A DNA stretch of 64,000 nucleotides, from positions 1 through 64,000 of the forward strand of contig NZ_JBQCGW010000322.1 of the NCBI RefSeq assembly GCF_051955275.1, in the 5' to 3' direction. A model generated the notes under the pieces. It was given only the letters and a program-made list of their open reading frames with translations, was not told the origin of the DNA and did no database searches. Position 1 is the stretch's first letter, and each line of letters begins with the position of its first letter. Of this stretch, positions 36,027-45,256 are shown piece after piece. This DNA is from Pseudobacter sp051955275. Its GTDB lineage: Bacteria; Bacteroidota; Bacteroidia; Chitinophagales; Chitinophagaceae. Position numbers and translations under genes: made by a program.

Positions 36027-36920
36027 TTACAATTTCTTACAACTCGCCCTGATCACGGAGCTTTGTTTATAGGGCTCATTTTCCACCTTGCCTTCCATCA
36101 CTGCTTCAATGTAAACAGACTCGATCATACCTGTGTGCCTGTTTATTTTAAAACTTCCTTCCTGCCCCACTTTCAGTGAAGTGGACGTTGTATTGTCCGT
36201 AAACCCTGAACCGCCCAGGATCAGTGTCACCTGGTCTCCTTTGATCTCAGACACCTTATATACCTGTAAAACAGTCAGCGGGATGGCGCCCGGAACCTGG
36301 TACACACGATTGAGCGTGTCTCCTTTTTTGATCATATAGCCGGGAAATTCGGGGAAGATGGACGAGAGCATGGCCGACGCGGCAGCCGGAGAGAATTGTC
36401 CGGCAGCTATATCCCATACCTTGCTGAATTCCGCAGAATTGGCGGCAGTGGAATCAGGCAGTACTTTTTTAGTGATGGCATGAAGCAGTGGTGTAAAGGA
36501 GCCAATATTTTCGAGTTTCCCGAGATTATTCATCCCGTAGCTGAATGACTGCCCCTGCACTCCCTGCCAAACAGCGGGAACAAGTGTGCGTGGGTCATCA
36601 CTGCGGTAGGGAACGGGATGGTCTGTGTCAACATTCAGGCTGTCCGTTGCATTGATGACCTTTACCCAAAAGCGTTTATACGTGGCATTTATATTCAGTC
36701 CTGTATCCTGCACAGGCTTCAATATAAGGGAGCTGCCCAGGCTATGGGTCTGTTTTGCCCCTTTATAATCAGCTGTCAGGTCTTCCTGGTAAGCGAGCTC
36801 ATACGGCTGGTTCTTCTCCGGCACAAAGCGGAGATCAATCGTTTCTTCTTTACAGGAAGACATCATTACAACACCGCATAAAAGCGGCAAACAGACTGCT
36901 ATACAGGATCTTAAAGTCAT
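36027..36920 (-). CDS. Lipoprotein, DUF6263-like
   Basis: A 297-residue lipoprotein with signal peptide and lipobox MMSSC (Cys23). The body starts with FVPEKNQPYELAYQEDLTAD and contains MNNLGKLENI, FPEFPGYMIKKGDTLN and a C-terminal part with GSFKINRHTGMIESVYIEA. This resembles Bacteroidota proteins grouped as DUF6263. The function is unknown; it is probably periplasmic-facing or surface-anchored. It is convergent with tdk. Confidence 0.72.
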   Translation of the reverse strand: MTLRSCIAVCLPLLCGVVMMSSCKEETIDLRFVPEKNQPYELAYQEDLTADYKGAKQTHSLGSSLILKPVQDTGLNINATYKRFWVKVINATDSLNVDTDHPVPYRSDDPRTLVPAVWQGVQGQSFSYGMNNLGKLENIGSFTPLLHAITKKVLPDSTAANSAEFSKVWDIAAGQFSPAAASAMLSSIFPEFPGYMIKKGDTLNRVYQVPGAIPLTVLQVYKVSEIKGDQVTLILGGSGFTDNTTSTSLKVGQEGSFKINRHTGMIESVYIEAVMEGKVENEPYKQSSVIRASCKKL

Positions 36921-36979
36921 ACCGGGTGGAGTGGAATTATTGAATAAAGTACGGAAATTATCAGCAGTTGACCGCTTAA

Positions 36980-37672
36980 ATGTTAATTTCGCGCAACAAT
37001 AACGCTGATTCCATCAATTCATTTCAATCCATACTGGCACTTGTAAAAAAAGACCTGCTCCTGGAAGTCAGGCAGCAGTATACTTTTTATGGCGTGATAT
37101 TGTATGTGGCCAGTACCATTTTTGTATTGTACCTGGCCATGAATCATCCGGAGGACAATGTCTGGAATGGATTGTTCTGGATGATCCAGCTTTTTATCTG
37201 TGTGAATGCGGTGGCCAAGAGCTTCCTGGCCGAGAGCCGGGGGCGGATGCTGTACTTCTATACTATTGCCGGCGCCCGGGATTTTGTACTGAGCAAGTTG
37301 CTTTTCAATGCCATGCTGATGGTAGTGATGAGCCTGGTGAGCATGCTGCTTTTCTTCCTGCTGATGGGCAATCCCATCAACAACCCCTGGACTTTCACAG
37401 GTATCGTATGCCTGGGGGGCTGCAGTCTCAGCCTTGTTTTCACTTTCCTGGCGGCCATTGCGGCCAGGGCACAGCAGAATGCGGCGCTGATGGCCATTAT
37501 GGGTTTTCCGCTGATCATTCCGCAGCTGATGCTGCTGATGAAGATCTCCACGGTGGCTTTTGCAGATGTGATACAGGCCGGCCTCGGACAGCTGGTAATG
37601 CTGCTGGCGGGGCTGGATATACTGGTAGTACTGCTGGCGGTGATCCTGTTTCCCTTTCTGTGGAAGGATTAA
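36980..37672 (+). CDS. ccmB: Heme exporter protein CcmB
   Basis: A 230-residue inner-membrane protein with six predicted helices, acting in cytochrome c maturation. ALVKKDLLLEVRQQYTFYG at the N-terminus and FLAESRGRMLYFYTIAGARD are typical of CcmB. The start ATG 36980 is the only sensible one in frame. ccmC and a ccmD-like gene follow, though 250 bases away. No ccmA ATPase or ccmE is present in the window. Confidence 0.9.
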   Translation: MLISRNNNADSINSFQSILALVKKDLLLEVRQQYTFYGVILYVASTIFVLYLAMNHPEDNVWNGLFWMIQLFICVNAVAKSFLAESRGRMLYFYTIAGARDFVLSKLLFNAMLMVVMSLVSMLLFFLLMGNPINNPWTFTGIVCLGGCSLSLVFTFLAAIAARAQQNAALMAIMGFPLIIPQLMLLMKISTVAFADVIQAGLGQLVMLLAGLDILVVLLAVILFPFLWKD

Positions 37673-37830
37673 ATTCCCGGTTTCATTCAATATTTCCTGA
37701 AATTCAGGATTGAAAATTCAGGAAAACCCTGGTTTCCTGCCGATTCAATCAAACAACTGCGTAAAAACGACAGGTTTTTTCATTTTTCTTGTTTTAGCAT
37801 TCATTATTTCGCTTTTACTATCCCTTCCCC

Positions 37831-37838
37831 TAATTTTG
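37831..37838 (+). promoter_or_regulatory. TAATTTTG -7 promoter motif for ccmC
   Basis: Fits TAnnTTTG about 90 bases before the ccmC start. A TTCG rather than TTTG occurs at the -33 distance. The gap of 250 bases after ccmB makes a separate promoter plausible. Confidence 0.5.
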
Positions 37839-37925
37839 CCCCACCTAATCAGGTAGTTGGCGATTACCCTAAACGCTGTGCTGAAGCAAAATGGCCAACG
37901 TCCGATCATCTAATCGAACCGGAAT

Positions 37926-38597
37926 ATGCGCCAGTATTGGTGGAAAATACTAAGTATCGTTTTACTGCTCTACACTTTTATTGCAGGTTTCCTCATCAAA
38001 GTACCAATCATCGGTAATTTGTATGAAACTATCCGCAACCTGTTCTTCCATGTTCCGATGTGGTTTGGTCAGCTGATCCTTATAACTGTATCCCTGGTCT
38101 ATTCGATCAGGTATCTCCGTAAGCCTACGCTGCACAATGATTTCATGGCCACTGAATTTGCCAGAACCGGATCTGTGATGGGCATCCTGGGATTGCTGAC
38201 GGGTATGATCTGGGCCAACTATACCTGGGGGGCTCCCTGGAACAATGATCCCAAGCAACTGGGAGCAGCCATCGCCCTGCTGATCTATCTCGCCTATTTT
38301 GTGCTGCGCAATTCCATGACGGATATCGACAAGAGAGGAAGAGTGGCAGCCGTGTACAATATTTTCGCTTATTTCATTTATATACCCATGATCATGGTAC
38401 TGCCGCGTATGGTGGAAAGCCTGCATCCCGGCGGTCAGGGCGTGGAGGGCAATCCCGGATTCGGGGGTGGTTCTCTGGACCCTACCATGCGATTGGTATT
38501 CTGGCCGGCTGTATTAGGCTGGACCCTTCTCGGCGTTTGGATCAGCACACTTAATGTGCGCCTGCGTACGTTAGAAGAAAAAAAACATTTCAGTTAA
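37926..38597 (+). CDS. ccmC: Cytochrome c biogenesis protein CcmC
   Basis: A 223-residue heme-handling membrane protein. It has six predicted helices, the tryptophan-rich periplasmic loop WANYTWGAPWNNDPKQ, and His residues near FFHVPMW and SLHPGG as heme ligands. ATG 37926 gives MRQYWWKILSIVL. It is followed at 7 bases by the ccmD-like gene. It delivers heme to the CcmE chaperone in the Ccm system. Confidence 0.93.
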   Translation: MRQYWWKILSIVLLLYTFIAGFLIKVPIIGNLYETIRNLFFHVPMWFGQLILITVSLVYSIRYLRKPTLHNDFMATEFARTGSVMGILGLLTGMIWANYTWGAPWNNDPKQLGAAIALLIYLAYFVLRNSMTDIDKRGRVAAVYNIFAYFIYIPMIMVLPRMVESLHPGGQGVEGNPGFGGGSLDPTMRLVFWPAVLGWTLLGVWISTLNVRLRTLEEKKHFS

Positions 38598-38604
38598 ATC
38601 GATC

Positions 38605-38823
38605 ATGAAAAAATTCATCATAACCTTCTTATCAATGCTGCTGGTGTTCATCGCCACGGCACAGGATAGTACTAACGATGTCGCCTCCGCTCAATCAACC
38701 GGATTGCGGGCCGATGGAAAAATATACGTGGTTGTGGCTGTAATAGTAACCATCCTTCTGGGGCTGTACGTGTACGTTATACGGCTCGACAGAAAGATCT
38801 CAAGGCTGGAAAAGCAATCCTAG
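38605..38823 (+). CDS. CcmD-like small membrane protein
   Basis: A 72-residue protein with an N-terminal signal-like segment (MKKFIITFLSMLLVFIATAQ) and one membrane helix (VVVAVIVTILLGLYVYVI) followed by RLDRKISRLEKQ. This is the outline of Bacteroidota CcmD-like proteins. Placement directly after ccmC supports the call. Confidence 0.78.
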   Translation: MKKFIITFLSMLLVFIATAQDSTNDVASAQSTGLRADGKIYVVVAVIVTILLGLYVYVIRLDRKISRLEKQS

Positions 38824-38870
38824 CCTTTATTGCAGACACATTCACCATTTCACATTTAAATAGCTTAATC

Positions 38871-40280
38871 ATGTCAGAGTACAGTTTTTTTGGAGCGGTG
38901 GAGAAAAGTTTTGACAAAGCCGCTAAGTTTACTAAATGGGATCCAGGTATCCTTGAACAGATCAAACAGTGTAATGCCGTTTACCGCATGCACTTCCCCG
39001 TGAAGATCGGTGAGAAGATCGAGGTGGTGAAAGCATACCGGGTTCAGCACTCCCATCACAAACTGCCTTGTAAAGGTGGTATCCGTTTTGCCATGAGCGT
39101 TAACCTCGATGAGGTAATGGCCCTTGCAGCATTGATGACCTACAAATGCGCTATCGTGAACGTACCATTCGCCGGCGCAAAAGGTGGAATCACAATCGAT
39201 CCTAAAAAATACACTCCATACGAACTGGAAAAGATCACGCGCCGTTACACGTCGGAGCTGATCAAGAAGAACTTCATCGGACCTGGCATAGACGTTCCGG
39301 CTCCCGACTACGGAACCGGCGAACGTGAAATGGCCTGGATCGTGGATACTTACCAGAGCATGCGCCCTGGCGAGATCGATGCACTCGGTTGCGTTACCGG
39401 TAAACCCGTTACACAGGGTGGTGTTCGTGGCCGCCGCGAAGCTACCGGCCTCGGCGTTTTCTACGGTCTGCGCGAAGTGTGCAATATGCCCGATGTAATG
39501 CAGAAACTCGGAATGACCACCGGCGTTGCAGGAAAGAGAGTAGTAGTACAGGGCCTCGGTAACGTAGGCTACCACTCTGCCAAATTCTTTGCAGAAGCTG
39601 GTTCCAAAGTAGTAGCCCTCGCGGAATACGAAGGTGCTATCTACAATAACGATGGTCTGGATATCGATGCCGTTTTCGAGCACCGCAAGAAAACCGGTTC
39701 TATCCTCAACTTCCCCGGCGCTACCAACTTTGCGAAAAATACAGATGCTCTGGAATTCGAGTGCGATATCCTCATCCCTGCCGCTCTGGAGAACGTGATC
39801 AACGGAGAGAACGCTCCCCGCATCAAGGCAAAAGTGATCGGTGAAGCCGCTAACGGACCACTGACCCCCGAAGCTGATGAGATCCTGGCTAAGAAAGGCG
39901 CACTGGTTGTTCCCGACATGTACCTGAACGCAGGTGGTGTAACCGTTTCTTACTTCGAATGGTTGAAAAACCTCAGCCACGTAAGATATGGCCGGATGGA
40001 AAAACGCTTCACAGAGAACCTGAACAATCATATCCTGGGCCAGATCGAAGACCTGACCGGAAAAACTGTAAACCAGCGTGAAAAAGACTTCATCCTGCAC
40101 GGACCTGAAGAAGTTGACCTGGTACGCAGCGGTCTGGAAGAAACGATGATCACCGCTACCCGCGAGATCATGGACGCCTGGAAATCCAACCCCGAGATCC
40201 CCGATATGCGCACAGCCGCATATGTGGTGGCCATCAACAAGGTAGGTACCAGCTATGCTGAGCTCGGCATCTTCCCATAA
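38871..40280 (+). CDS. gdhA: Glutamate dehydrogenase (Glu/Leu/Phe/Val family)
   Basis: Reversible NAD(P)-linked deamination of glutamate. The 469-residue protein has the substrate-site segment KGGIRF with Lys68, Lys92 in MTYKCAIVNVPF, the catalytic Lys104 in PFAGAKGGI, and the nucleotide-binding motif VQGLGNVGYHSAKFF near 217. NAGGVTVSYFEWLKNL matches the family near the C-terminus. The single gene ends with a strong terminator. The cofactor preference cannot be fixed from the motif alone. Confidence 0.93.
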   Translation: MSEYSFFGAVEKSFDKAAKFTKWDPGILEQIKQCNAVYRMHFPVKIGEKIEVVKAYRVQHSHHKLPCKGGIRFAMSVNLDEVMALAALMTYKCAIVNVPFAGAKGGITIDPKKYTPYELEKITRRYTSELIKKNFIGPGIDVPAPDYGTGEREMAWIVDTYQSMRPGEIDALGCVTGKPVTQGGVRGRREATGLGVFYGLREVCNMPDVMQKLGMTTGVAGKRVVVQGLGNVGYHSAKFFAEAGSKVVALAEYEGAIYNNDGLDIDAVFEHRKKTGSILNFPGATNFAKNTDALEFECDILIPAALENVINGENAPRIKAKVIGEAANGPLTPEADEILAKKGALVVPDMYLNAGGVTVSYFEWLKNLSHVRYGRMEKRFTENLNNHILGQIEDLTGKTVNQREKDFILHGPEEVDLVRSGLEETMITATREIMDAWKSNPEIPDMRTAAYVVAINKVGTSYAELGIFP

Positions 40281-40306
40281 AGAGCAATGCTTGTTTTACG
40301 ATATAG

Positions 40307-40338
40307 TCCCGCCTGCGAAAGCAGGTGGGATTTTTTTT
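40307..40338 (+). terminator. Terminator after glutamate dehydrogenase
   Basis: TCCCGCCTGC, loop GAAA, GCAGGTGGGA, then eight T. A textbook intrinsic terminator. Confidence 0.92.
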
Positions 40339-40462
40339 GTAATTTGAGAACATAGCACCATGAAGTCACCATCCTACTCTCGAATACCCCAAAGCATTGT
40401 TATTCCTGATGATGCTGCCGCAGTCCCTGACACAGCCTGCAAATGATTAATTACAAAATTTT

Positions 40463-40885
40463 ATGTACGATATCAGATTCATACCACCTGAAGAATGGAC
40501 CGCTATCCTGCCCCTGCTGCAGGTGCTCAACAACTACACCATTTCAGAAGAGATCCTGGAAGAACGGCTGGCGGAAATGAAGAACCATCGCTACAAATGC
40601 GTGGGCGTTTATGATAATGATAAACTCATCGGCATCACCGGGGTTTGGATCCTGAATAAATTCTATAACGGCAAACATATCGAGCCGGACAATGTAATGG
40701 TTCTGCCGGAATACCGCAATCAGCAGATCGGTGAAAAGATGATGGACTTCGTGCACAATTACGGCCGTGAAGAAGGTTGCATCGTATCTGAGCTCAACGC
40801 TTATGTGACCAATGAAAAAGGAATCCGCTTCTGGATCAACCAGGGGTACAGGATCCTTGGCTTCCATTTCCAGAAAAAATTATGA
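40463..40885 (+). CDS. GNAT-family N-acetyltransferase 1
   Basis: A 140-residue acetyltransferase. The acetyl-CoA site is visible as MVLPEYRNQQIGEKMMDFVH, followed by EGCIVSELNAYVTNEKGIRF and the closing WINQGYRILGFHFQK. It overlaps the next acetyltransferase gene by four bases (ATGA), so the two form an operon. The substrate is unknown. Confidence 0.88.
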   Translation: MYDIRFIPPEEWTAILPLLQVLNNYTISEEILEERLAEMKNHRYKCVGVYDNDKLIGITGVWILNKFYNGKHIEPDNVMVLPEYRNQQIGEKMMDFVHNYGREEGCIVSELNAYVTNEKGIRFWINQGYRILGFHFQKKL

Positions 40886-41379
40886 GTATGAACATCAGGA
40901 ACGCTACGCTGCAGGACCTTCCCACAATTGTGGCCATCTATAATTCAACCATCCCCGGACGAATGGTAACGGCAGACCTGGAGCCTGTCAGCACAGAGAA
41001 CAGGCTGATCTGGTTCGATGATCATGATCCGGCACGCCGTCCATTATGGGTGGTGGAGAACGAACAGCATAAAGTGATCGCCTGGATGAGCTTCTCTGAT
41101 TTTTCCGAACGCGCCGCCTATAATATCACTGCCGAGATCAGTATCTACCTCGATCCTGCAGCCAGAGGCAAGGGGCTGGGCGGACAATTACTGCAATACG
41201 CCATCGATCAGTCGCCCGCACTGGGCGTGCAAAAACTGCTCGGCAAGATCTTTGCCCACAATGAGCCCAGCATCAGGCTCTTTCAGAAATACGGCTTTGA
41301 ACAATGGGGCAATCTCCCCGATGTATGCCTGCTGGATGGCATTCTGCGCAGCGTGCTCATCCTGGGCAGAACGGTTTAA
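40882..41379 (+). CDS. GNAT-family N-acetyltransferase 2 (phosphinothricin type)
   Basis: A 165-residue acetyltransferase resembling the Pat/Bar phosphinothricin or MddA group. Features are IRNATLQDLPTIVAIYNSTI, ISIYLDPAARGKGLGGQLLQ at the acetyl-CoA site and KIFAHNEPSIRLFQKYGFEQ. It is translationally coupled to the upstream acetyltransferase and overlaps the convergent DUF2339 gene by four bases. The natural substrate is unknown. Confidence 0.88.
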   Translation: MSMNIRNATLQDLPTIVAIYNSTIPGRMVTADLEPVSTENRLIWFDDHDPARRPLWVVENEQHKVIAWMSFSDFSERAAYNITAEISIYLDPAARGKGLGGQLLQYAIDQSPALGVQKLLGKIFAHNEPSIRLFQKYGFEQWGNLPDVCLLDGILRSVLILGRTV

Positions 41380-43793
41380 CCCGCCGCATCCGGCTCATCA
41401 TTTCCGAAGAGCAGTTCCTTATAACGGTTATACAGATACGAAATCAGCAACAGAATTCCTCCCAACGCAATATAAGTGATGGTGCGCGTCAGCGTATTGG
41501 CATGACTGAGATCGAAGAAGGTCAGCTTGATCAGCGTGATCACCAGCATGGCCATGGCAGACAGCCGCAGTCCGCGGTGTTTCTTCCAGATGCCATAGAC
41601 GATCAGCGCCAGTGCAAACAATCCCCAGAGCACACTCAGTCCGTATTTGTATTGATTGTTGGCACCGCTCACGCGGGTCCAGAGCAGGTATTCGAAACTG
41701 AGGAATACGATCAGCACCAGCACCAGTAGCTGGGGCCAGAGCTGCTTTATCCGCTTCCTGCTCTCTTCGGTGCCGGATGCAGTTTTGAAATAGTAGAACA
41801 GGCCAGCTATGGGCAGCAGAAAGACATACCTGCTCAGCAGGTTCCAGGCCCCGAAATACAAACCCGATTGTTGCTTCTGGTAATAGTTGGCCGCCACATC
41901 ATTCAGTTTGGGAAGGCCGGCCAAGCCCCAGATCCACAGCAGCAAAATAAACAATACCGCCCCCACAATCCGTAAAGCCTGACTTTTGAACCAGTATTGA
42001 TTGGCAGCTGCAATCGCGCAAACAAAAAAGAAGGAATATAACAGGAGCGCAACCGGAAGGTGATTGGCAACTTCTGTTGACCATGGTCCGAAACTGCCAT
42101 CGGCACCACTCAGTGTATTCTCGATATTGGTAAAGAACAAATTGATCTCTGCGAGAAACAATATATAAACAAAGAGTATAGTAAATATGGGGATGATAAA
42201 AGTATAAAAGACCTGCGTCAGGCCTGTGCCTTTGATACCATCATTTTTCAGATCATGACGTTTATTCCATCCGGTCAGTAGGATGAATGTTATATACACC
42301 AATAAACCTGTGTAGAAAGCCGGATGGGCAAATGCTTTATGATTCATTATGCTTCCCGCAGATTCATCATATTCAAAAAGCCTGAAGAAATACATCGCAT
42401 TGGCTGCAAACAAAGCCAGCATTGAAGCTGCCAGGCTGAAATTCAGGTACAGCGCAGATTTCCATTTTCTACCCAGAAAATACAGGCTCAATGCCTGGGC
42501 CGTCCAGGTAAGTGGTATCCAGTTTCCTTTTAAGGCTACCGGAACTGAGATGCCAATAAAAGTAATAAGAAGTGAGATGAGCATCTGATATGCCGCATCT
42601 TCTTTCCCAGTCCTTCTTTTAAGCAATATAGCCACGGCAAAATGCACCAGCCCATTCAGCAAAGTGAAACCGCCCTTGGTCCATCCGGAGACATGCGCAT
42701 CCCGCAACAGCTCCATGCCCACGAAATAAATGATGAATGCATTTACAGGCAGAATGATGATGTCGCCCGCATTGAAAGCCTGCTTCCGGATCAGTTTGTA
42801 CCCGAGTATACTTGCATAGAACAATATGAAATAAATGATAACGAAAGACCAGGATATACCGGTGAACTTACTCCCCTGCCCTACAAAACAGAACCAGAAG
42901 ATATAAATAAGCCATGTAGTACCGAAGGCCGCATACACCAGGCTGCTCCAGTTCTTTTTGAAAGAAACTATCAGCATGCCCGCATTGATGATGGCGATAT
43001 ACGTGAAGAGCGCCCCGTAATTCCCGGAATTATTGCTCAGCAGGAACGGGATGGCATACGCACCTACCTGCGCCAGGTGCGCAATAATCACCCGGTTGTA
43101 TAACGCAGATGCATATACGGTAGCGGCAGTTACCGCAACCATGATACCGAATGCCGCCATCCTGGGGAACAGCTGGTAATACGTGAATGCTATATAGGTT
43201 ATAAAATAAGCCACACATAATCCGCCACCCATCAGCACCGCACTGTATCCGGGGTATTTGTTACGAAGACGGTATCCCAGTCCTGCCAGTACTATCCCGG
43301 CCAGGTACCCCAGGATGATGCGCAGCTGCACACTGATCAGATCATGCTCGATGGCATATTTTGCACCGATGAAGATCCCTATAACGGTAACCAGTATCCC
43401 CACTTTGCTGGCGAGGTTTTTACCGAGGAACTCTTCAACATTCTTGTTTTTTGCTTCCTGAACCGGAGAATGAGCAACAGCCGTTTCTGTACGCTGAACC
43501 GGCACCCTTACCGGAGGTTTGCCTTTATGAGCAGGATGCACTGGCTGAACGGGCCTTTTCACCGGCGGCAGCAGGTCTGCCGCAGTGAGCACTGGCGCCT
43601 GTTTGTCTTCCGTTTCAACAGGTGTATTTTCAACCCCGGTTTGAATAGTATTTGCTTCAAGACCTGCCTGAGTTTTCAACAGTTCCAGCTCCTTCTTCAG
43701 CTCCATCAGCTGAGCATTGAATACATGCTGTTGCGCAGCCAGTTCCTGGATGCGTACAGTGATCAGCGCAATTTTTTCTTCAATACTATTCAT
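41376..43793 (-). CDS. DUF2339 multi-pass membrane protein
   Basis: An 805-residue membrane protein. Residues 1-45 form a coiled coil (ELAAQQHVFNAQLMELKKEL). A Pro/Val-rich linker follows, then NVEEFLGKNLASKVGILVTV, which opens the membrane part, and some 20 or more hydrophobic helices to the end. The start EEFLGKNLASKVG-type segment and the overall build match DUF2339. The function is unknown; it may be involved in envelope or polymer handling. It is convergent with the acetyltransferase operon. Confidence 0.87.
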   Translation of the reverse strand: MNSIEEKIALITVRIQELAAQQHVFNAQLMELKKELELLKTQAGLEANTIQTGVENTPVETEDKQAPVLTAADLLPPVKRPVQPVHPAHKGKPPVRVPVQRTETAVAHSPVQEAKNKNVEEFLGKNLASKVGILVTVIGIFIGAKYAIEHDLISVQLRIILGYLAGIVLAGLGYRLRNKYPGYSAVLMGGGLCVAYFITYIAFTYYQLFPRMAAFGIMVAVTAATVYASALYNRVIIAHLAQVGAYAIPFLLSNNSGNYGALFTYIAIINAGMLIVSFKKNWSSLVYAAFGTTWLIYIFWFCFVGQGSKFTGISWSFVIIYFILFYASILGYKLIRKQAFNAGDIIILPVNAFIIYFVGMELLRDAHVSGWTKGGFTLLNGLVHFAVAILLKRRTGKEDAAYQMLISLLITFIGISVPVALKGNWIPLTWTAQALSLYFLGRKWKSALYLNFSLAASMLALFAANAMYFFRLFEYDESAGSIMNHKAFAHPAFYTGLLVYITFILLTGWNKRHDLKNDGIKGTGLTQVFYTFIIPIFTILFVYILFLAEINLFFTNIENTLSGADGSFGPWSTEVANHLPVALLLYSFFFVCAIAAANQYWFKSQALRIVGAVLFILLLWIWGLAGLPKLNDVAANYYQKQQSGLYFGAWNLLSRYVFLLPIAGLFYYFKTASGTEESRKRIKQLWPQLLVLVLIVFLSFEYLLWTRVSGANNQYKYGLSVLWGLFALALIVYGIWKKHRGLRLSAMAMLVITLIKLTFFDLSHANTLTRTITYIALGGILLLISYLYNRYKELLFGNDEPDAAG

Positions 43794-43853
43794 AGGCGCA
43801 GTTAATGCAAATAAAGAAACAACAAAAAAGGGGAAATAACCAACTGTAAAGGT

Positions 43854-44291
43854 TCAATTGTAAGCGGGCAGGGTATCAATGGCCTGTAAGTCAGTACCAG
43901 TTTTAACAAATCCTGCACAAAACTCACCGTTGGTGATGATGAGGTAACTAACGGGAACGGCAATATTATAACGAAGCACCTGCATCAGTACAGACTCTTC
44001 CAGCGGGATGCCCATGGCCTTGCATTCCACCATCAGCCAGGGTTGGTGCTGCTGATTGTATACCAGGATATCGAATCTTTTTTTGAGCTCACCCAGTCTG
44101 AGCTCCCGCTCCACCGCTATCAGCGATGCCGGGTATTTCATTACTTTCAGCAGGTACTGTAAAAAGTTTTGTCGCACCCATTCTTCCGGGGTAAGCCGCA
44201 CCCAGCTCTTCCGGAACTCATCGAAAATGAATTCCTTCCCGTCGGTTTTTTTGAACCTGAATGGATGTTCCGGGTAATTGATGCGAAGCAT
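43854..44291 (-). CDS. HsdR N-terminal-like (PD-(D/E)xK) small protein
   Basis: A 145-residue protein resembling the N-terminal nuclease domain of type I restriction subunits (HSDR_N_2). The fold core is RFDILVYNQQHQPWLMVECK, giving the D-x(n)-E-x-K catalytic pattern, preceded by LTPEEWVRQNFLQYLLKV. No restriction, methylation or specificity genes are nearby. Such stand-alone proteins are common in Bacteroidota chromosomes, and a role in defence should not be assumed. Confidence 0.8.
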   Translation of the reverse strand: MLRINYPEHPFRFKKTDGKEFIFDEFRKSWVRLTPEEWVRQNFLQYLLKVMKYPASLIAVERELRLGELKKRFDILVYNQQHQPWLMVECKAMGIPLEESVLMQVLRYNIAVPVSYLIITNGEFCAGFVKTGTDLQAIDTLPAYN

Positions 44292-44317
44292 AGCGCCAAA
44301 ACTAAGGAAAATTCAGA

Positions 44318-44437
44318 GTGTGCCCAGTCGCTCTCGTCCCCGCGAGTAACTTTTATTTATTCGCCTCCCGGCGAACACAGCGTCGCCGGAGGCGACGGAA
44401 CATAAGCCACTCGGGGGACGCGAGCGGCTGGCTGCAC
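44318..44437. repeat. REPIN-like doublet family 2, copy b
   Basis: Outer arms GTGTGCCCAGTCGCTC (from 44318) and GCGAGCGGCTGGCTGCAC (to 44437) pair. Two inner palindromes, TTCGCCTCCCGGCGAA and CGTCGCCGGAGGCGACG, lie between them. It has the same build as copy c. Confidence 0.8.
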
Positions 44438-44477
44438 GCTGCCTTGTTATATCAATTAAATACACGAAATTTAGACT

Positions 44478-45248
44478 ATGAAGACCAAAGAGGAAATCGT
44501 CAAAAACTGGCTGCCCCGCTACACCGGCGAAAAGCTGGAGAACTTCGGTAAATATATCCTGCTCACCAATTTCAGTAATTATGTAAGTCTTTTTGCTGAA
44601 TGGAACAAGGTACCGGTGGTTGGCGCCGACAGGCCGATGCAATGCGCCACCGCCGACAATATCACCATCATCAATTTCGGTATGGGCAGCCCCGGGGCCG
44701 CTACCGTGATGGATCTCCTCACAGCCATCGAACCCAGCGCCGTTCTCTTCCTCGGCAAATGCGGAGGATTGAAGAAACGTAACAATATCGGCGACCTCAT
44801 CCTTCCCATTGCAGCCATCCGCGGAGAAGGTACTTCCAATGACTACTTCCCGCCCGAAGTGCCGGCACTGCCAGCCTTCGCACTGCAGAAAGCGGTGTCC
44901 ACCACCATCCGCGACTATGGCGTGGATTACTGGACGGGCCCCGTGTATACCACCAACCGCCGTGTATGGGAACACGATGAAGTGTTCAAAGAATACCTGC
45001 AACGCGTTCGTGCATACGCCATCGATATGGAAACCGCCACTATCTTTTCTGTAGGCTTCTACAACAAAATACCCACCGGCGCCCTGCTGCTGGTGAGTGA
45101 TCAGCCCATGGTACCGGAAGGCGTTAAAACTGAAGAGAGCGATAAAAAAGTGACTTCCACTTTCGTGGAGCGGCATGTACATATCGGCATCGATTCCCTC
45201 AAGCAACTCATCAACGACGGACTTACTGTAAAGCACCTGAAATTCTGA
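44478..45248 (+). CDS. amn: AMP nucleosidase
   Basis: Splits AMP to adenine and ribose-5-phosphate; nucleoside phosphorylase fold. The 256-residue protein has INFGMGSPGAATVMDLLTAI, LFLGKCGGLKKRNNIGDLIL, RGEGTSNDYFPPEVPALPAF and AIDMETATIFSVGF. This matches the short Bacteroidota AMP nucleosidase form without the long N-terminal domain of the enterobacterial enzyme. The gene starts 40 bases after a REPIN-like element and ends 8 bases before the ABC ATPase gene; the pairing may be an operon. Confidence 0.9.
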   Translation: MKTKEEIVKNWLPRYTGEKLENFGKYILLTNFSNYVSLFAEWNKVPVVGADRPMQCATADNITIINFGMGSPGAATVMDLLTAIEPSAVLFLGKCGGLKKRNNIGDLILPIAAIRGEGTSNDYFPPEVPALPAFALQKAVSTTIRDYGVDYWTGPVYTTNRRVWEHDEVFKEYLQRVRAYAIDMETATIFSVGFYNKIPTGALLLVSDQPMVPEGVKTEESDKKVTSTFVERHVHIGIDSLKQLINDGLTVKHLKF

Positions 45249-45256
45249 TCCAGCAC

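Noticed and set aside
37019..37690. Open frame antisense to ccmB
   Set aside because: Gln/His-rich shadow of a membrane-protein gene; no start signal or family resemblance.
38874..40100. Long open frame antisense to glutamate dehydrogenase
   Set aside because: Shadow frame of a highly conserved gene with strong codon bias; no motif of its own.
43854..44291. HsdR-like nuclease domain as part of a restriction or defence island
   Set aside because: No methylase, specificity or other defence genes nearby; this stand-alone protein is common in the phylum.
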